64,000 bases of DNA from Azoarcus indigens. Its GTDB lineage: Bacteria; Pseudomonadota; Gammaproteobacteria; Burkholderiales; Rhodocyclaceae. Shown one piece after another: positions 9,982-18,364 of the stretch; the stretch's first letter is position 1, and the number at the start of each line of letters is the position of its first letter. The notes under the pieces are model-generated. The model was not told where the DNA came from. It made no database searches and worked only from the letters and a program-made list of their open reading frames with translations. The position numbers were made by a program, and so were the translations under genes. The stretch is taken from positions 1 to 64,000 of the forward strand of contig NZ_SNVV01000027.1 of the NCBI RefSeq assembly GCF_004361735.1, in the 5' to 3' direction.

Positions 9982-12555
9982 TTGCCAGACATGGGCTTGA
10001 AGACGCGGATGCGGTTGATTCCGCTGCTGTTGTGCTGGATGTCGGGGACGGCTTTCGCCGCGGGCTTGTCTCCCCTGGTCGTTTCTCCCGATCTGGTGCG
10101 CGGTTCCCGCGACAAGGCTGCCACGCCTGCCGCCGCTCAGGCTGCGGACAAGCCGGCGGCGCAGCAGGGTGCCGTCACCGAGAAGCCGGCCGCGGCTACG
10201 GCTGCACCGTCCTCGTCTTCTTCCTCTGCCGTGGAAGTGCGTCCGGTCCGACCCGCCGGTGACGAAGGCGCCGCCGTTGGGGTGCCGGTGCAACCGAGGC
10301 CTTCTGCCGGTGCGAGCGGGCAGGTGGTGCGTCCCGAGCAGACCCGGGCACCGGTTGCCATGCCGGCAGCCCAGCCCAGTGCGGCGACGCCCGCCCCCGG
10401 CGGCACCGAAATCCGCGCTCTGCGCATCAGCGGCACCCGCGCGGTGGAGATGGTGGCCGATGGCGACGCTGAACTGCAGCGTGGCGAGACGGTGCTGAGC
10501 GCTGACAAGCTCACCTACCGCGAGCCTACTGATGAAGCGCTGGCCGACGGCAACGTGCGCCTGCGCGAGGGCCAGAGCCAGGTCACCGGCCCGGCGGCGC
10601 AGTTGGTCGTCGGCGAGCAGGTGGGCGAGTTCCAGTCGCCCGCTTACCGCATCACCCGCGAGCGCCCCTCGCTGATCGAAGGCGAGCCGCCGCGGGTGGT
10701 ATCAGGCGGCGGCCAGGCTGACGTGATGTATTTCGAGGGCGAGAACCATTACCGCCTGGAGAATGCCACCTGGTCCACCTGCACGCCGGACGATCCCGAC
10801 TGGTACATCAAGGCGCGCGACCTGCAACTGGACTATGACCGCGAGATCGGTACCGCCCGCAGCGGCACCGTGGTGTTCAAGGACGTGCCGCTGCTGTGGA
10901 CGCCCTGGGCTGAGTTCCCGCTGGTCGGCCAGCGCCAGTCCGGCCTGCTGGCGCCCACCTTCGGTACCTCGAACAAGACCGGCCTGGACCTGTCGGTTCC
11001 TTATTACTGGAACATCGCGCCCAACTACGATGCCACCATCGCGCCGCGCTACATGAGCCGCCGCGGCCTGCAGCTGGCGATCGAAGGGCGCTACCTCGGC
11101 GAGACCTACAAGGGCGAGGCGCGGGTGGAATGGCTGCCGCGCGACAACGTCAGCGGCGAAGAGCGCAGCCTGGGCTCCTGGCAGCACCAGCAGTGGCTGA
11201 CGCCGCAGTTGTACGCCTCCTTCGACGTCAACGGCGTGTCCGACGACGAGTACTTCGAGGATCTCAGCACCCGCATCTCGGTGGCCTCCAAGGTCAACCT
11301 GGTGCGGGAGGGCCGCCTGATGTATGTCGGCGGCGACTGGTGGTCGGCCTCGGCATTGGTGCAGAGTTACCAGACGCTGAATGCGGACCCGGACGTCACC
11401 TACACCACGCCCTACCGCCGTCTGCCTCAACTCATGCTGAACGCCAACAGGCCGGACCTCATCGGCGGGCTGGCCGCCACCTTCCAGAGCGAGTACGTCA
11501 AGTTCGCCCACCCCGATGAAGGTATGCCTGAGGGGACGCGCGTCACTGTCTATCCCTCGCTGTCGCTGCCCATCCAGCGAGCGGGCTACTACATCACGCC
11601 CAAGATCGGCGTGCACCAGACCCAGTACGACCTGGATCGCGGCCTGCCCGGCGGGCGCGACTCCATCACCCGTACCGTGCCCATCTACTCGGTGGATGCC
11701 GGCATGACCTTCGAGCGCGACATCAATCTGTTCGGCAGCGATTACGTGCAGACCCTGGAGCCGCGCCTCTACTACCTGAACGTGCCCTACCGCCGGCAGG
11801 ACGACATCCCGATCTTCGACACCAGCCGCTACGACTTCGGCTTCGCCCAGATCTTCTCCGAGAACCTGTATACCGGCGGCGACCGCATCGCCGACGCCAA
11901 CCAGATCACCGCCGCCGTCACCACCCGGTTGATCGACCCCACCACCGGCGGCGAGCGCCTGCGCGCGCTGATCGGCCAGCGCTACTACTTCGAAGACCAG
12001 CGCGTCACCATCAACCAACTGGGCGGCAGCGTGGTCGAAGAGCCGCGCACCGGCCGGCGCGCCGACATCCTGGCCGGCTTCAGCGGCCACTTCAACCGCG
12101 AGAACTCGCTGGATTCGCTGATCCAGTACAACCCGCGGGACAACTGGACCGAGCGCTTCAACGTCGTCTACCGCTACCAGCCGGACTTCGCCAAGGCGCT
12201 CAACCTCAGCTACCGCTACGCCCGTGACATCCTGCGCGACGTCGACGTCTCCGGCCAGTGGCCGCTGGGTGGCCGCTGGTACGGCGTCAGCCGGCTGACC
12301 CACTCGCTGAAGGACGACCGCCTGACCGAGGCCATCGCCGGCCTGGAGTACGATGGCGGCTGCTGGGTGTTCCGCGTCGCGGCGCACCGCTTCGCCACCA
12401 ACTCCGAAGACACCACCCAGGCCTTCTTCATCCAGCTCGAGCTGAACGATCTGGCCAGCATCGGCACCAGTCCGGTCAGCCTGATCAAGCGCAGCGTGCC
12501 TGGCTATGGCACGATCAACGAGCCGGTATCCAACCGGGTGTTCGGTTTCGACTGA
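9982..12555 (+). CDS. lptD: LPS-assembly outer-membrane protein LptD
   Basis: Outer-membrane beta-barrel that inserts lipopolysaccharide into the outer leaflet with LptE (857 aa). It has a signal peptide ending near AFAAG, then an unusually long Ala/Pro/Val-rich low-complexity segment (about residues 30-140). The OstA/jellyroll domain follows (EIRALRISGTRAVEMVADGD), then the barrel, ending in the Phe expected for OMPs (NRVFGFD). Two mature cysteines are visible (TCTPDDPDW and GGCWVFR), positioned for the inter-domain disulfide. A TTG at 9982 has GGGGAA 5 nt upstream; the ATG at 9991 is the alternative start. surA follows. Confidence 0.95.
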   Translation: MPDMGLKTRMRLIPLLLCWMSGTAFAAGLSPLVVSPDLVRGSRDKAATPAAAQAADKPAAQQGAVTEKPAAATAAPSSSSSSAVEVRPVRPAGDEGAAVGVPVQPRPSAGASGQVVRPEQTRAPVAMPAAQPSAATPAPGGTEIRALRISGTRAVEMVADGDAELQRGETVLSADKLTYREPTDEALADGNVRLREGQSQVTGPAAQLVVGEQVGEFQSPAYRITRERPSLIEGEPPRVVSGGGQADVMYFEGENHYRLENATWSTCTPDDPDWYIKARDLQLDYDREIGTARSGTVVFKDVPLLWTPWAEFPLVGQRQSGLLAPTFGTSNKTGLDLSVPYYWNIAPNYDATIAPRYMSRRGLQLAIEGRYLGETYKGEARVEWLPRDNVSGEERSLGSWQHQQWLTPQLYASFDVNGVSDDEYFEDLSTRISVASKVNLVREGRLMYVGGDWWSASALVQSYQTLNADPDVTYTTPYRRLPQLMLNANRPDLIGGLAATFQSEYVKFAHPDEGMPEGTRVTVYPSLSLPIQRAGYYITPKIGVHQTQYDLDRGLPGGRDSITRTVPIYSVDAGMTFERDINLFGSDYVQTLEPRLYYLNVPYRRQDDIPIFDTSRYDFGFAQIFSENLYTGGDRIADANQITAAVTTRLIDPTTGGERLRALIGQRYYFEDQRVTINQLGGSVVEEPRTGRRADILAGFSGHFNRENSLDSLIQYNPRDNWTERFNVVYRYQPDFAKALNLSYRYARDILRDVDVSGQWPLGGRWYGVSRLTHSLKDDRLTEAIAGLEYDGGCWVFRVAAHRFATNSEDTTQAFFIQLELNDLASIGTSPVSLIKRSVPGYGTINEPVSNRVFGFD

Positions 12556-12597
12556 GCTTTTCCTGCACCTCTCCGCCCCATCCGTTCCCGAGGCATC

Positions 12598-13917
12598 ATG
12601 AATCGATCCCTGTCTCTCCTCCGGTCGCTGATCGTCGCCGGCCTCTCCTGCGCGGCCCTGGCCCAGCCGGTTTCCGCTGCGTCGGTGCGCCCGGTCGAGG
12701 TGGACCGCATCATCGCGGTGGTGAATAACGAAGTCATCACCTCCCAGGAACTGCGCGCCCGGGTCGATCAGATCGTTCGCCAGTTCAGCCGCCAGGGCAA
12801 CCAACTGCCGCCGCAGGACGTGCTGCAGCGCCAGATCCTGGAACGCCTGATCGTCGAGCGCGCCCAGCTGCAGCTCGCCCGCGAGACCTCGCTGCGGGTG
12901 GACGACGGCATGCTGGAGCGTGCCATCGCCCGCATCGCCGAGAACAACCGCCTGTCACCGCAGGAGATGCGTGCGGCGCTGGAGCGCGACGGCGTGTCCT
13001 GGAGCCGGTTCCGCGACGAGATCCGCACCGAGATCCTGCTCACCCGCCTGCGCGAGCGCGAAGTGGACAGCAAGGTGGTGGTGACCGACGCCGAGGTGGA
13101 CAACTTCCTCACCAACAATCCGGACGCTTTCTCCGGCGTCGAGTACCACGTCGCCCACATCCTGCTGCGTGCGCCGGAAGGCGCCTCGCCGGAGCAGATC
13201 GCCCGCCTGCGCCAGCGTGCGGAGACGGTGATGGCGCGGCTGCGCTCGGGCGAGGACTTCGCCCGTGTCGCCGCCGAAACCTCGGATGCGCCGGACGGCC
13301 TCAGCGGCGGCGACCTCGGCTGGCGCGAGCGTGACCGCCTGCCGGCGCTGTTCGCCGATGCGGTGCGCAGCCTGCAGCCTGGCCAGGTGTCGCCGGTGAT
13401 GCGCAGCGCCGCTGGCCTGCACATCGTCAAGCTGGTGGAGTCCCGCGGCGGTTCGGCGGCGGGGCCGCAGCAGCTGGAGCAGACCCACGCCCGCCACATC
13501 CTGATCAAGACCTCCGAGGTGGTGTCCGACGCTGAAGCCGAGTCCCGCCTGCTGGGTCTGCGCGAGCGCGTGGTGAACGGCGCCGATTTCGGCGAACTGG
13601 CCAAAGCCAACTCCGCCGACCTCTCTGCCGCCAAGGGCGGCGACCTCGGCTGGGTCAATCCAGGCGATACCGTGCCGGAGTTCGAGCGCGCGATGAACGC
13701 GCTGAAACCGGGCGAAGTCAGCCCGCCGGTGCACTCCCCCTTCGGCTGGCACCTGATCCAGGTGGTGGAGCGCCGCATGCAGGACGTCACCGACGAGCGC
13801 AAGCGCAACGCCGCGCGCTCCATCCTGCGCGAGCGCAAGTCCGAAGACGCCTACGAGGACTGGGTCCGCCAGCTGCGCGACAGCACCTACGTCGAATACC
13901 GCCAGGAACAGGAGTGA
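12598..13917 (+). CDS. surA: periplasmic chaperone / peptidyl-prolyl isomerase SurA
   Basis: Periplasmic foldase for outer-membrane proteins, including LptD, encoded just upstream (439 aa). A signal peptide (1 to about 28, ending VSAAS) is followed by the SurA N-terminal chaperone domain (VDRIIAVVNNEVITSQEL). Two parvulin domains follow, near 180-285 (YHVAHILLRAPEG) and 290-395 (THARHILIKTSE), each with the GGDLGW motif. Length is usual. It is 42 bp after lptD and overlaps pdxA by 4 bp. Confidence 0.96.
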   Translation: MNRSLSLLRSLIVAGLSCAALAQPVSAASVRPVEVDRIIAVVNNEVITSQELRARVDQIVRQFSRQGNQLPPQDVLQRQILERLIVERAQLQLARETSLRVDDGMLERAIARIAENNRLSPQEMRAALERDGVSWSRFRDEIRTEILLTRLREREVDSKVVVTDAEVDNFLTNNPDAFSGVEYHVAHILLRAPEGASPEQIARLRQRAETVMARLRSGEDFARVAAETSDAPDGLSGGDLGWRERDRLPALFADAVRSLQPGQVSPVMRSAAGLHIVKLVESRGGSAAGPQQLEQTHARHILIKTSEVVSDAEAESRLLGLRERVVNGADFGELAKANSADLSAAKGGDLGWVNPGDTVPEFERAMNALKPGEVSPPVHSPFGWHLIQVVERRMQDVTDERKRNAARSILRERKSEDAYEDWVRQLRDSTYVEYRQEQE

Positions 13918-14909
13918 GCGTGACCGCCCCGCAGCCCGGCGTGCTCGCCGTTACCAGCGGAGAGCCGGCGGGCGTTGGCCCGGAGCTGTGCCTGCGCCTG
14001 GCCGAGCGCGACTGGTCGCTGCGGCCAGTGGTGCTGGGCGATGCCGGGCTGCTGGCCGAGCGCGCCCGCCTCATCGGCGTGGCGCCGCGGCTGCGGGAGT
14101 ACGACCCGGCCCTCGCACCTGAACGCGGCGTGCTCGACGTGCTGCACGTGCCGCTGGCCGCGCCGTCGCAGCCGGGGGCGCTGGCGACGGCCAATGCCGC
14201 CTACGTGCTGGAGCTGCTGGATCGCGCCCTGGCCGGCTGTACCTACGGCGAGTTTGCCGGCATGGTTACCGCGCCGGTGCACAAGGGCGTGATCTGCGAA
14301 GCCGGCGTGCCCTTTTCCGGCCACACCGAATACCTGGCCGCCAAGACCGGCACGCCGCTGGTCGTCATGATGCTGGTGGGGGGCGGCATGCGCGTCGCGC
14401 TCGCCACCACCCACCTGCCGCTGGCCGCGGTGCCGGCCGCCATCACCCAGCCGCTGCTGGAAGACACCCTGCGCATCCTGCATGCCGACCTGAGCAATCG
14501 CTTCGGCGTGGACTCGCCCCGCATCCTGGTCGCTGGCCTCAATCCGCATGCGGGTGAGGGCGGCCACATGGGGCGGGAAGAGATAGACGTCATCGCCCCG
14601 GTGCTGGCGCGCCTGCGCGAGCAGGGCATGCGTCTCACCGGCCCGCTGCCGGCCGACACCCTGTTCGTGCCGCACACCCTGGAGCAGGGCGACGCGGTGC
14701 TGGCGATGTACCACGATCAGGGGCTGCCGGTGCTCAAGCACGCCAGCTTCGGCGGCGGGGTGAACGTCACCCTCGGCCTGCCGGTGATCCGTACCTCGGT
14801 GGACCACGGCACTGCGCTGGACCTGGCCGGCACGGGGCGCGCTGACGCCGGCAGCCTGTTCGCCGCCTACGAGCTGGCGGCCGCCATGGCCGCAGCCTGC
14901 CGCGCCTGA
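13914..14909 (+). CDS. pdxA: 4-hydroxythreonine-4-phosphate dehydrogenase
   Basis: NAD-dependent oxidation of 4-phosphohydroxy-L-threonine in pyridoxal-phosphate synthesis (331 aa). It starts with GTG overlapping the surA stop (GTGA). Motifs: [15 protein letters not shown] at the N-terminus, metal-ligand histidines in [21 protein letters not shown] and [12 protein letters not shown], and a C-terminal [15 protein letters not shown]. The surA-pdxA-rsmA order is conserved in proteobacteria. Confidence 0.95.
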   Translation: MSVTAPQPGVLAVTSGEPAGVGPELCLRLAERDWSLRPVVLGDAGLLAERARLIGVAPRLREYDPALAPERGVLDVLHVPLAAPSQPGALATANAAYVLELLDRALAGCTYGEFAGMVTAPVHKGVICEAGVPFSGHTEYLAAKTGTPLVVMMLVGGGMRVALATTHLPLAAVPAAITQPLLEDTLRILHADLSNRFGVDSPRILVAGLNPHAGEGGHMGREEIDVIAPVLARLREQGMRLTGPLPADTLFVPHTLEQGDAVLAMYHDQGLPVLKHASFGGGVNVTLGLPVIRTSVDHGTALDLAGTGRADAGSLFAAYELAAAMAAACRA

Positions 14910-14920
14910 GGAATCCTTCG

Positions 14921-15718
14921 ATGGAAGAGCATCGCGCGCGCAAGCGCTTCGGCCAGAATTTCCTGTCCGATCCCAACATCATCCGCCGCATCATCGACGG
15001 CATCCGGCCGCAGGCCGGCGAACTCATGGTGGAGATCGGCCCCGGCCTGGGAGCGATGACCGCGCCGCTGGTCGAGCGCCTGGGCCATCTGCATGTGGTC
15101 GAGATCGACCGCGACCTCATCGCCCGCCTGCACGAGAACTACACGGCGGAGCGGCTCACGGTACACGAGGGCGACGCGCTGAAGTTTGACTTCGGCAGCC
15201 TGGGGGCGCCACTGCGCATCGTCGGCAACCTGCCCTACAACATTTCTACTCCCATCCTCTTTCACCTGGCGGAATTTGCCGAAGCGGTGAAGGACATGAC
15301 CTTCATGCTGCAGAAGGAAGTGGTGATGCGGATGGTGGCCGAGCCTGGCACCGAGGAATACGGCCGCCTGTCGGTGATGCTGCAGTACCGCTTCCGCATG
15401 GGCCGGCTGTTCGACGTGCCGCCGGGCGCCTTCCGGCCGGCGCCCAAGGTGATGTCCAGCATCGTGCGCATGGTGCCGCTGCCGGTGGAGCAACTGACGG
15501 CAACGGACGAGGCGCTGCTCGGGCGCATCGTCACCGCCGCTTTCGGCCAGCGGCGCAAGACTCTGCGCAACACCTTGCGCGACTTCCTCGACGAGATGGA
15601 TTTCGAGGCCCTCGGCCTGGACGCCGGCCTGCGCGGCGAGCGCCTGGCGATGGCGGAGTTCGTCGCCATCGCCAACCATGTCGCCGCCAAGGGGGCACGG
15701 GCCGGTACGGCGGCCTGA
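14921..15718 (+). CDS. rsmA: 16S rRNA dimethyladenosine methyltransferase
   Basis: RsmA/KsgA dimethylates two adjacent adenosines near the 3' end of 16S rRNA during small-subunit maturation (265 aa). The N-terminus [15 protein letters not shown], the SAM motif [14 protein letters not shown] and the catalytic [10 protein letters not shown] are all present. The C-terminal helical domain includes [10 protein letters not shown]. It lies 11 bp after pdxA and ends the plus-strand run. Confidence 0.96.
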   Translation: MEEHRARKRFGQNFLSDPNIIRRIIDGIRPQAGELMVEIGPGLGAMTAPLVERLGHLHVVEIDRDLIARLHENYTAERLTVHEGDALKFDFGSLGAPLRIVGNLPYNISTPILFHLAEFAEAVKDMTFMLQKEVVMRMVAEPGTEEYGRLSVMLQYRFRMGRLFDVPPGAFRPAPKVMSSIVRMVPLPVEQLTATDEALLGRIVTAAFGQRRKTLRNTLRDFLDEMDFEALGLDAGLRGERLAMAEFVAIANHVAAKGARAGTAA

Positions 15719-15772
15719 GCCTGGGGCGTCTGCTGGCGCTGCGCTCGCGGCGCCTCTCTCAGGTCCGGTGTC

Positions 15773-15964
15773 TCAGGGCTTCTTCGCCGCGCAGGTGCTG
15801 AGCCCCAGCAAGGGATAGAGCGGGCAGCGGCTGGCAAGGCCGGTGGCCAGCGGCACCACGCCTATCCAGGCCCACAGCGGTCCGCCCAGCAAGGCCCAGG
15901 CGATCAGTGCGAGGCCCACCAGGATGCGCAGCATCCGGTCGATTCCGCCGACATTGGCTTTCAT
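15773..15964 (-). CDS. DUF2892 (YgaP-like) small membrane protein
   Basis: A 63-aa inner-membrane protein with two hydrophobic segments (MLRILVGLALIAWALLG and WAWIGVVPLATGL) followed by the RCPLYPLLGLSTC signature with two cysteines, typical of the DUF2892 membrane part of YgaP-like rhodanese proteins. The ATG at 15964 has AAGGAG 8 nt upstream. Its role is unclear; such proteins are often found with sulfur or redox genes. It is downstream of, and probably under, the Crp/Fnr-type regulator. Confidence 0.8.
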   Translation of the reverse strand: MKANVGGIDRMLRILVGLALIAWALLGGPLWAWIGVVPLATGLASRCPLYPLLGLSTCAAKKP

Positions 15965-16139
15965 GGCTTTCTCCTTCGGTCGTTGGCAAACGCTTGCGAT
16001 TGCACCAGCCGGAGGATGGGCGGGTCTGTGACCTGGGTTACATAGGGTCGGGCGCGGTGGTGGCGCGGGCAATCGGCATCCTGCCCGCTCCTTGGTTGTA
16101 CTGCCCTGTTGTGCTGGCCTGGAAGCGGCAGGAACGGCT

Positions 16140-16799
16140 TCAGCCCGCTCCGCCCGCCAGCGCCCGCAGGCCCGCCGGGTCGAGGATCTCCACCTGTTCC
16201 CGCGACAGCCGCAGCAGCCCCTGGTCGGCGAAGCCCTTGAGCAGACGGCTGACCATCTCCCTCACGCTGCCCAGTTCGTCCGCCAGCTGCTGGTGGGTCA
16301 CATGCAGCACCCGGCCCTTGCCCAGCAGCACTGCGGCCAGGCGCTGATCCAGGCGGCGGAAGGCGACCTCCTCCACCAGCTGCATCAGGTCGGCGATGCG
16401 CTCGGCGAACAGGTGGAAGACGAAATCGCGGAAGGGGGGCACGGTGAGGAGCTGGTCGAAGACCGGTGCCGGCAACAGCATCAGCCGCAGCGGCGTCTCG
16501 GCCATGCCGCGGGCGTTGTAGTCTGCCCGGCCGAGCAGGCAGGAGGCGGAGAGAATGCAGGTTTCGCCGGCGATGATGCGGTAGAGCGGCAGCTCACGGC
16601 CGCTGGGCGAACGCTTGCTCACCCGTACCGAGCCTTCGAGCAGAAAAGGAAAGCCCTCGCAGCCCTGGCGCTCGTCGAACAGCACGCTGCCGGCGGGAAC
16701 CGCCATCCAGCGGGCCGGCGCCAGCAGACGATCGCGGTCGGTTTCGGCCAGCGCTGCGATGGCGGGGTAGCGTGTCAGCAAGGTGGCGACGTCGTTCAT
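16140..16799 (-). CDS. Crp/Fnr-family transcriptional regulator
   Basis: A 219-aa regulator. It has an N-terminal cyclic-nucleotide-binding-like beta roll (about 15-130, LDEGSVRVSKRSPSGRE-type strand pattern) and a C-terminal winged helix with HVTHQQLADELGSVREMVSRLL, including the family SVREMVSR recognition helix. It lacks the N-terminal cysteine cluster of FNR. Cysteines occur only in GCEGF and TCILSASC, so an FNR-type iron-sulfur cluster is unlikely. It starts at ATG 16799, overlapping the hydrolase stop by 4 bp. The effector is unknown. Confidence 0.87.
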   Translation of the reverse strand: MNDVATLLTRYPAIAALAETDRDRLLAPARWMAVPAGSVLFDERQGCEGFPFLLEGSVRVSKRSPSGRELPLYRIIAGETCILSASCLLGRADYNARGMAETPLRLMLLPAPVFDQLLTVPPFRDFVFHLFAERIADLMQLVEEVAFRRLDQRLAAVLLGKGRVLHVTHQQLADELGSVREMVSRLLKGFADQGLLRLSREQVEILDPAGLRALAGGAG

Positions 16800-17515
16800 G
16801 CCGGCTCCGGGAAAGTGCGCGCCAGCCAGGCCAGTACCAGCGCGGTAGCCGCCTGTGGCGTGCCGATGTGGTCCGCCTCCAGCTCGTGATAGGCGCTGGC
16901 CGGATGCGGCGGTGCAAGTGCGTAAGCGTAGCCGCGGCCGAGGTCGAAGTGGGCGTCGGCGCGGCCAACTGCCCACAGCAATGGCAGCGATTCGAGGTGG
17001 CGGCAGTTGTCCGGCATCACCGCCGGGCCGTCCGCGGCGAAGTACTCCAGGTAGTGCGCCGGTGGAATGCGCACCGGCCGTGGGCGGCCCTGGAAGACGT
17101 CGGTCAGGGTGAGGCGTTCCTGTTCGCCGCTGGCGACGGCATGGGCGGCGCGGGCGAGGGAGTCGGTGCTGATTCCCTGCTGGTGCAGCCAGTCCGGGAA
17201 GTGGCCAGGGCCGAGCACCAGCAGGCCGTCGGCCGAAGCGTGGCGGCGGGCACAGGCGATGGCGGCATTGGCGCCCATGCTGTGGCCGCCGAGCACCACC
17301 CGGTCGCAGCCCTGCCGGCGCAGGGCCTGCGCAGCGGCGTCCAGGATCAGCAGCGCGTCGTGGAAGGAGGCGTCGTACAGACGGGCCAGCGACCAGGGGA
17401 GTTCCGGCGTCAGCACCGGGTGACCGGCGGCACGCAGTGCGTCCGCCAGCGTGCCGATGGCATAGGGCGGTTTGTCCCACTTGCCGTGGGCGAGCACGAT
17501 GCCCGGCCGCTTCAT
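16796..17515 (-). CDS. alpha/beta-fold hydrolase, DUF3530-like or esterase-like
   Basis: A 239-aa cytosolic alpha/beta hydrolase. The nucleophile elbow is VLGGHSMGANAAI (Gly-His-Ser-Met-Gly), an oxyanion-type HGKWDKPP segment lies at the N-terminus, and a catalytic-His candidate is in LEADHIGTPQ. No signal peptide. The substrate cannot be inferred. It is translationally coupled to the Crp-type regulator and 16 bp from xthA. Confidence 0.75.
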   Translation of the reverse strand: MKRPGIVLAHGKWDKPPYAIGTLADALRAAGHPVLTPELPWSLARLYDASFHDALLILDAAAQALRRQGCDRVVLGGHSMGANAAIACARRHASADGLLVLGPGHFPDWLHQQGISTDSLARAAHAVASGEQERLTLTDVFQGRPRPVRIPPAHYLEYFAADGPAVMPDNCRHLESLPLLWAVGRADAHFDLGRGYAYALAPPHPASAYHELEADHIGTPQAATALVLAWLARTFPEPA

Positions 17516-17531
17516 GGCGCGGGGTGCCGTC

Positions 17532-18293
17532 TCAGAGCGCCAGCTCCAGCACCACCGGGGCGTGGTCGGAGGGGCGCTCCAGGGAGCGCGGGGTCTTGTC
17601 CACCGCGCAGCTGCGGCAGGCGGCCGTCAACGCCGGGGAGACCAGCAGGTGGTCGATGCGCAGGCCGAAGTTGCGGCGGAAGGCGAACAGGCGGTAGTCC
17701 CACCAGGAGTAGCTGCGCTCCGGCTGCTCGAACAGGCGGAAGGTGTCGACCAGGCCGAGGCCGAGCAGGGCGGCAAAGGCGGCACGCTCCGGCTCGGAGA
17801 CGTGGATCTCGTCCTTCCAGTCCGGGTGGGCGTCGCGGTCTTCCGGGGCGACGTTGAAGTCGCCACCCAGCACCAGCCGTTCGTGCTGGCGCATTTCCTC
17901 GCGCAGCCATTCGGTCAGCGCGGTCAGCCAGCGCAGCTTGTAGGCGAACTTCTCCGAGCCCACCGCCTGGCCGTTGGGGAAGTAGCCGCAGATCACCCGC
18001 ACGCCATCCACCGTGGCGGCGATGATGCGCTTCTGCTCATCGGAGAAACCGGGGATGTCGCGCAGCACTTCGGTGGGCGCGGCACGGCTGAGGATGGCAA
18101 CGCCGTTGTAGGTCTTCTGGCCGTTGTACACCGCGTGGTAGCCCGCCGCCTGCAACTCGGCCAGCGGGAAGGCCTTGTCTTCCATCTTCAGCTCCTGGAG
18201 GCATAGTGCATCCGGCTGGTTGGCGGCGAGCCAGTCGAGCACATGGGGAAGGCGTACCTTCAGCGAGTTCACGTTCCAGGTGGCGATTTTCAT
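17532..18293 (-). CDS. xth: exodeoxyribonuclease III
   Basis: AP endonuclease / 3'-5' exonuclease of base-excision repair (253 aa). It begins MKIATWNVNSLKVRLPHVL. Motifs: catalytic Glu in CLQELKMED, YNGVAILSR, GGDFNVAPEDRD, and the C-terminal RIDHLLVSPAL with the catalytic Asp-His. The start at 18293 was chosen because the protein begins exactly at the conserved strand; an ATG 5 codons upstream is possible. Neither has a good ribosome binding site. Confidence 0.94.
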   Translation of the reverse strand: MKIATWNVNSLKVRLPHVLDWLAANQPDALCLQELKMEDKAFPLAELQAAGYHAVYNGQKTYNGVAILSRAAPTEVLRDIPGFSDEQKRIIAATVDGVRVICGYFPNGQAVGSEKFAYKLRWLTALTEWLREEMRQHERLVLGGDFNVAPEDRDAHPDWKDEIHVSEPERAAFAALLGLGLVDTFRLFEQPERSYSWWDYRLFAFRRNFGLRIDHLLVSPALTAACRSCAVDKTPRSLERPSDHAPVVLELAL

Positions 18294-18364
18294 TGGGAGT
18301 GGGGGCATATTCGAATGGCGATGGATGGTACCGAGGCTTGGGGGCGAGGCCAAGCCGGCCGCCT

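Noticed and set aside
10702-12804. 700-codon minus-strand frame opposite lptD and surA
   Set aside because: Antisense shadow with no ribosome site or domain.
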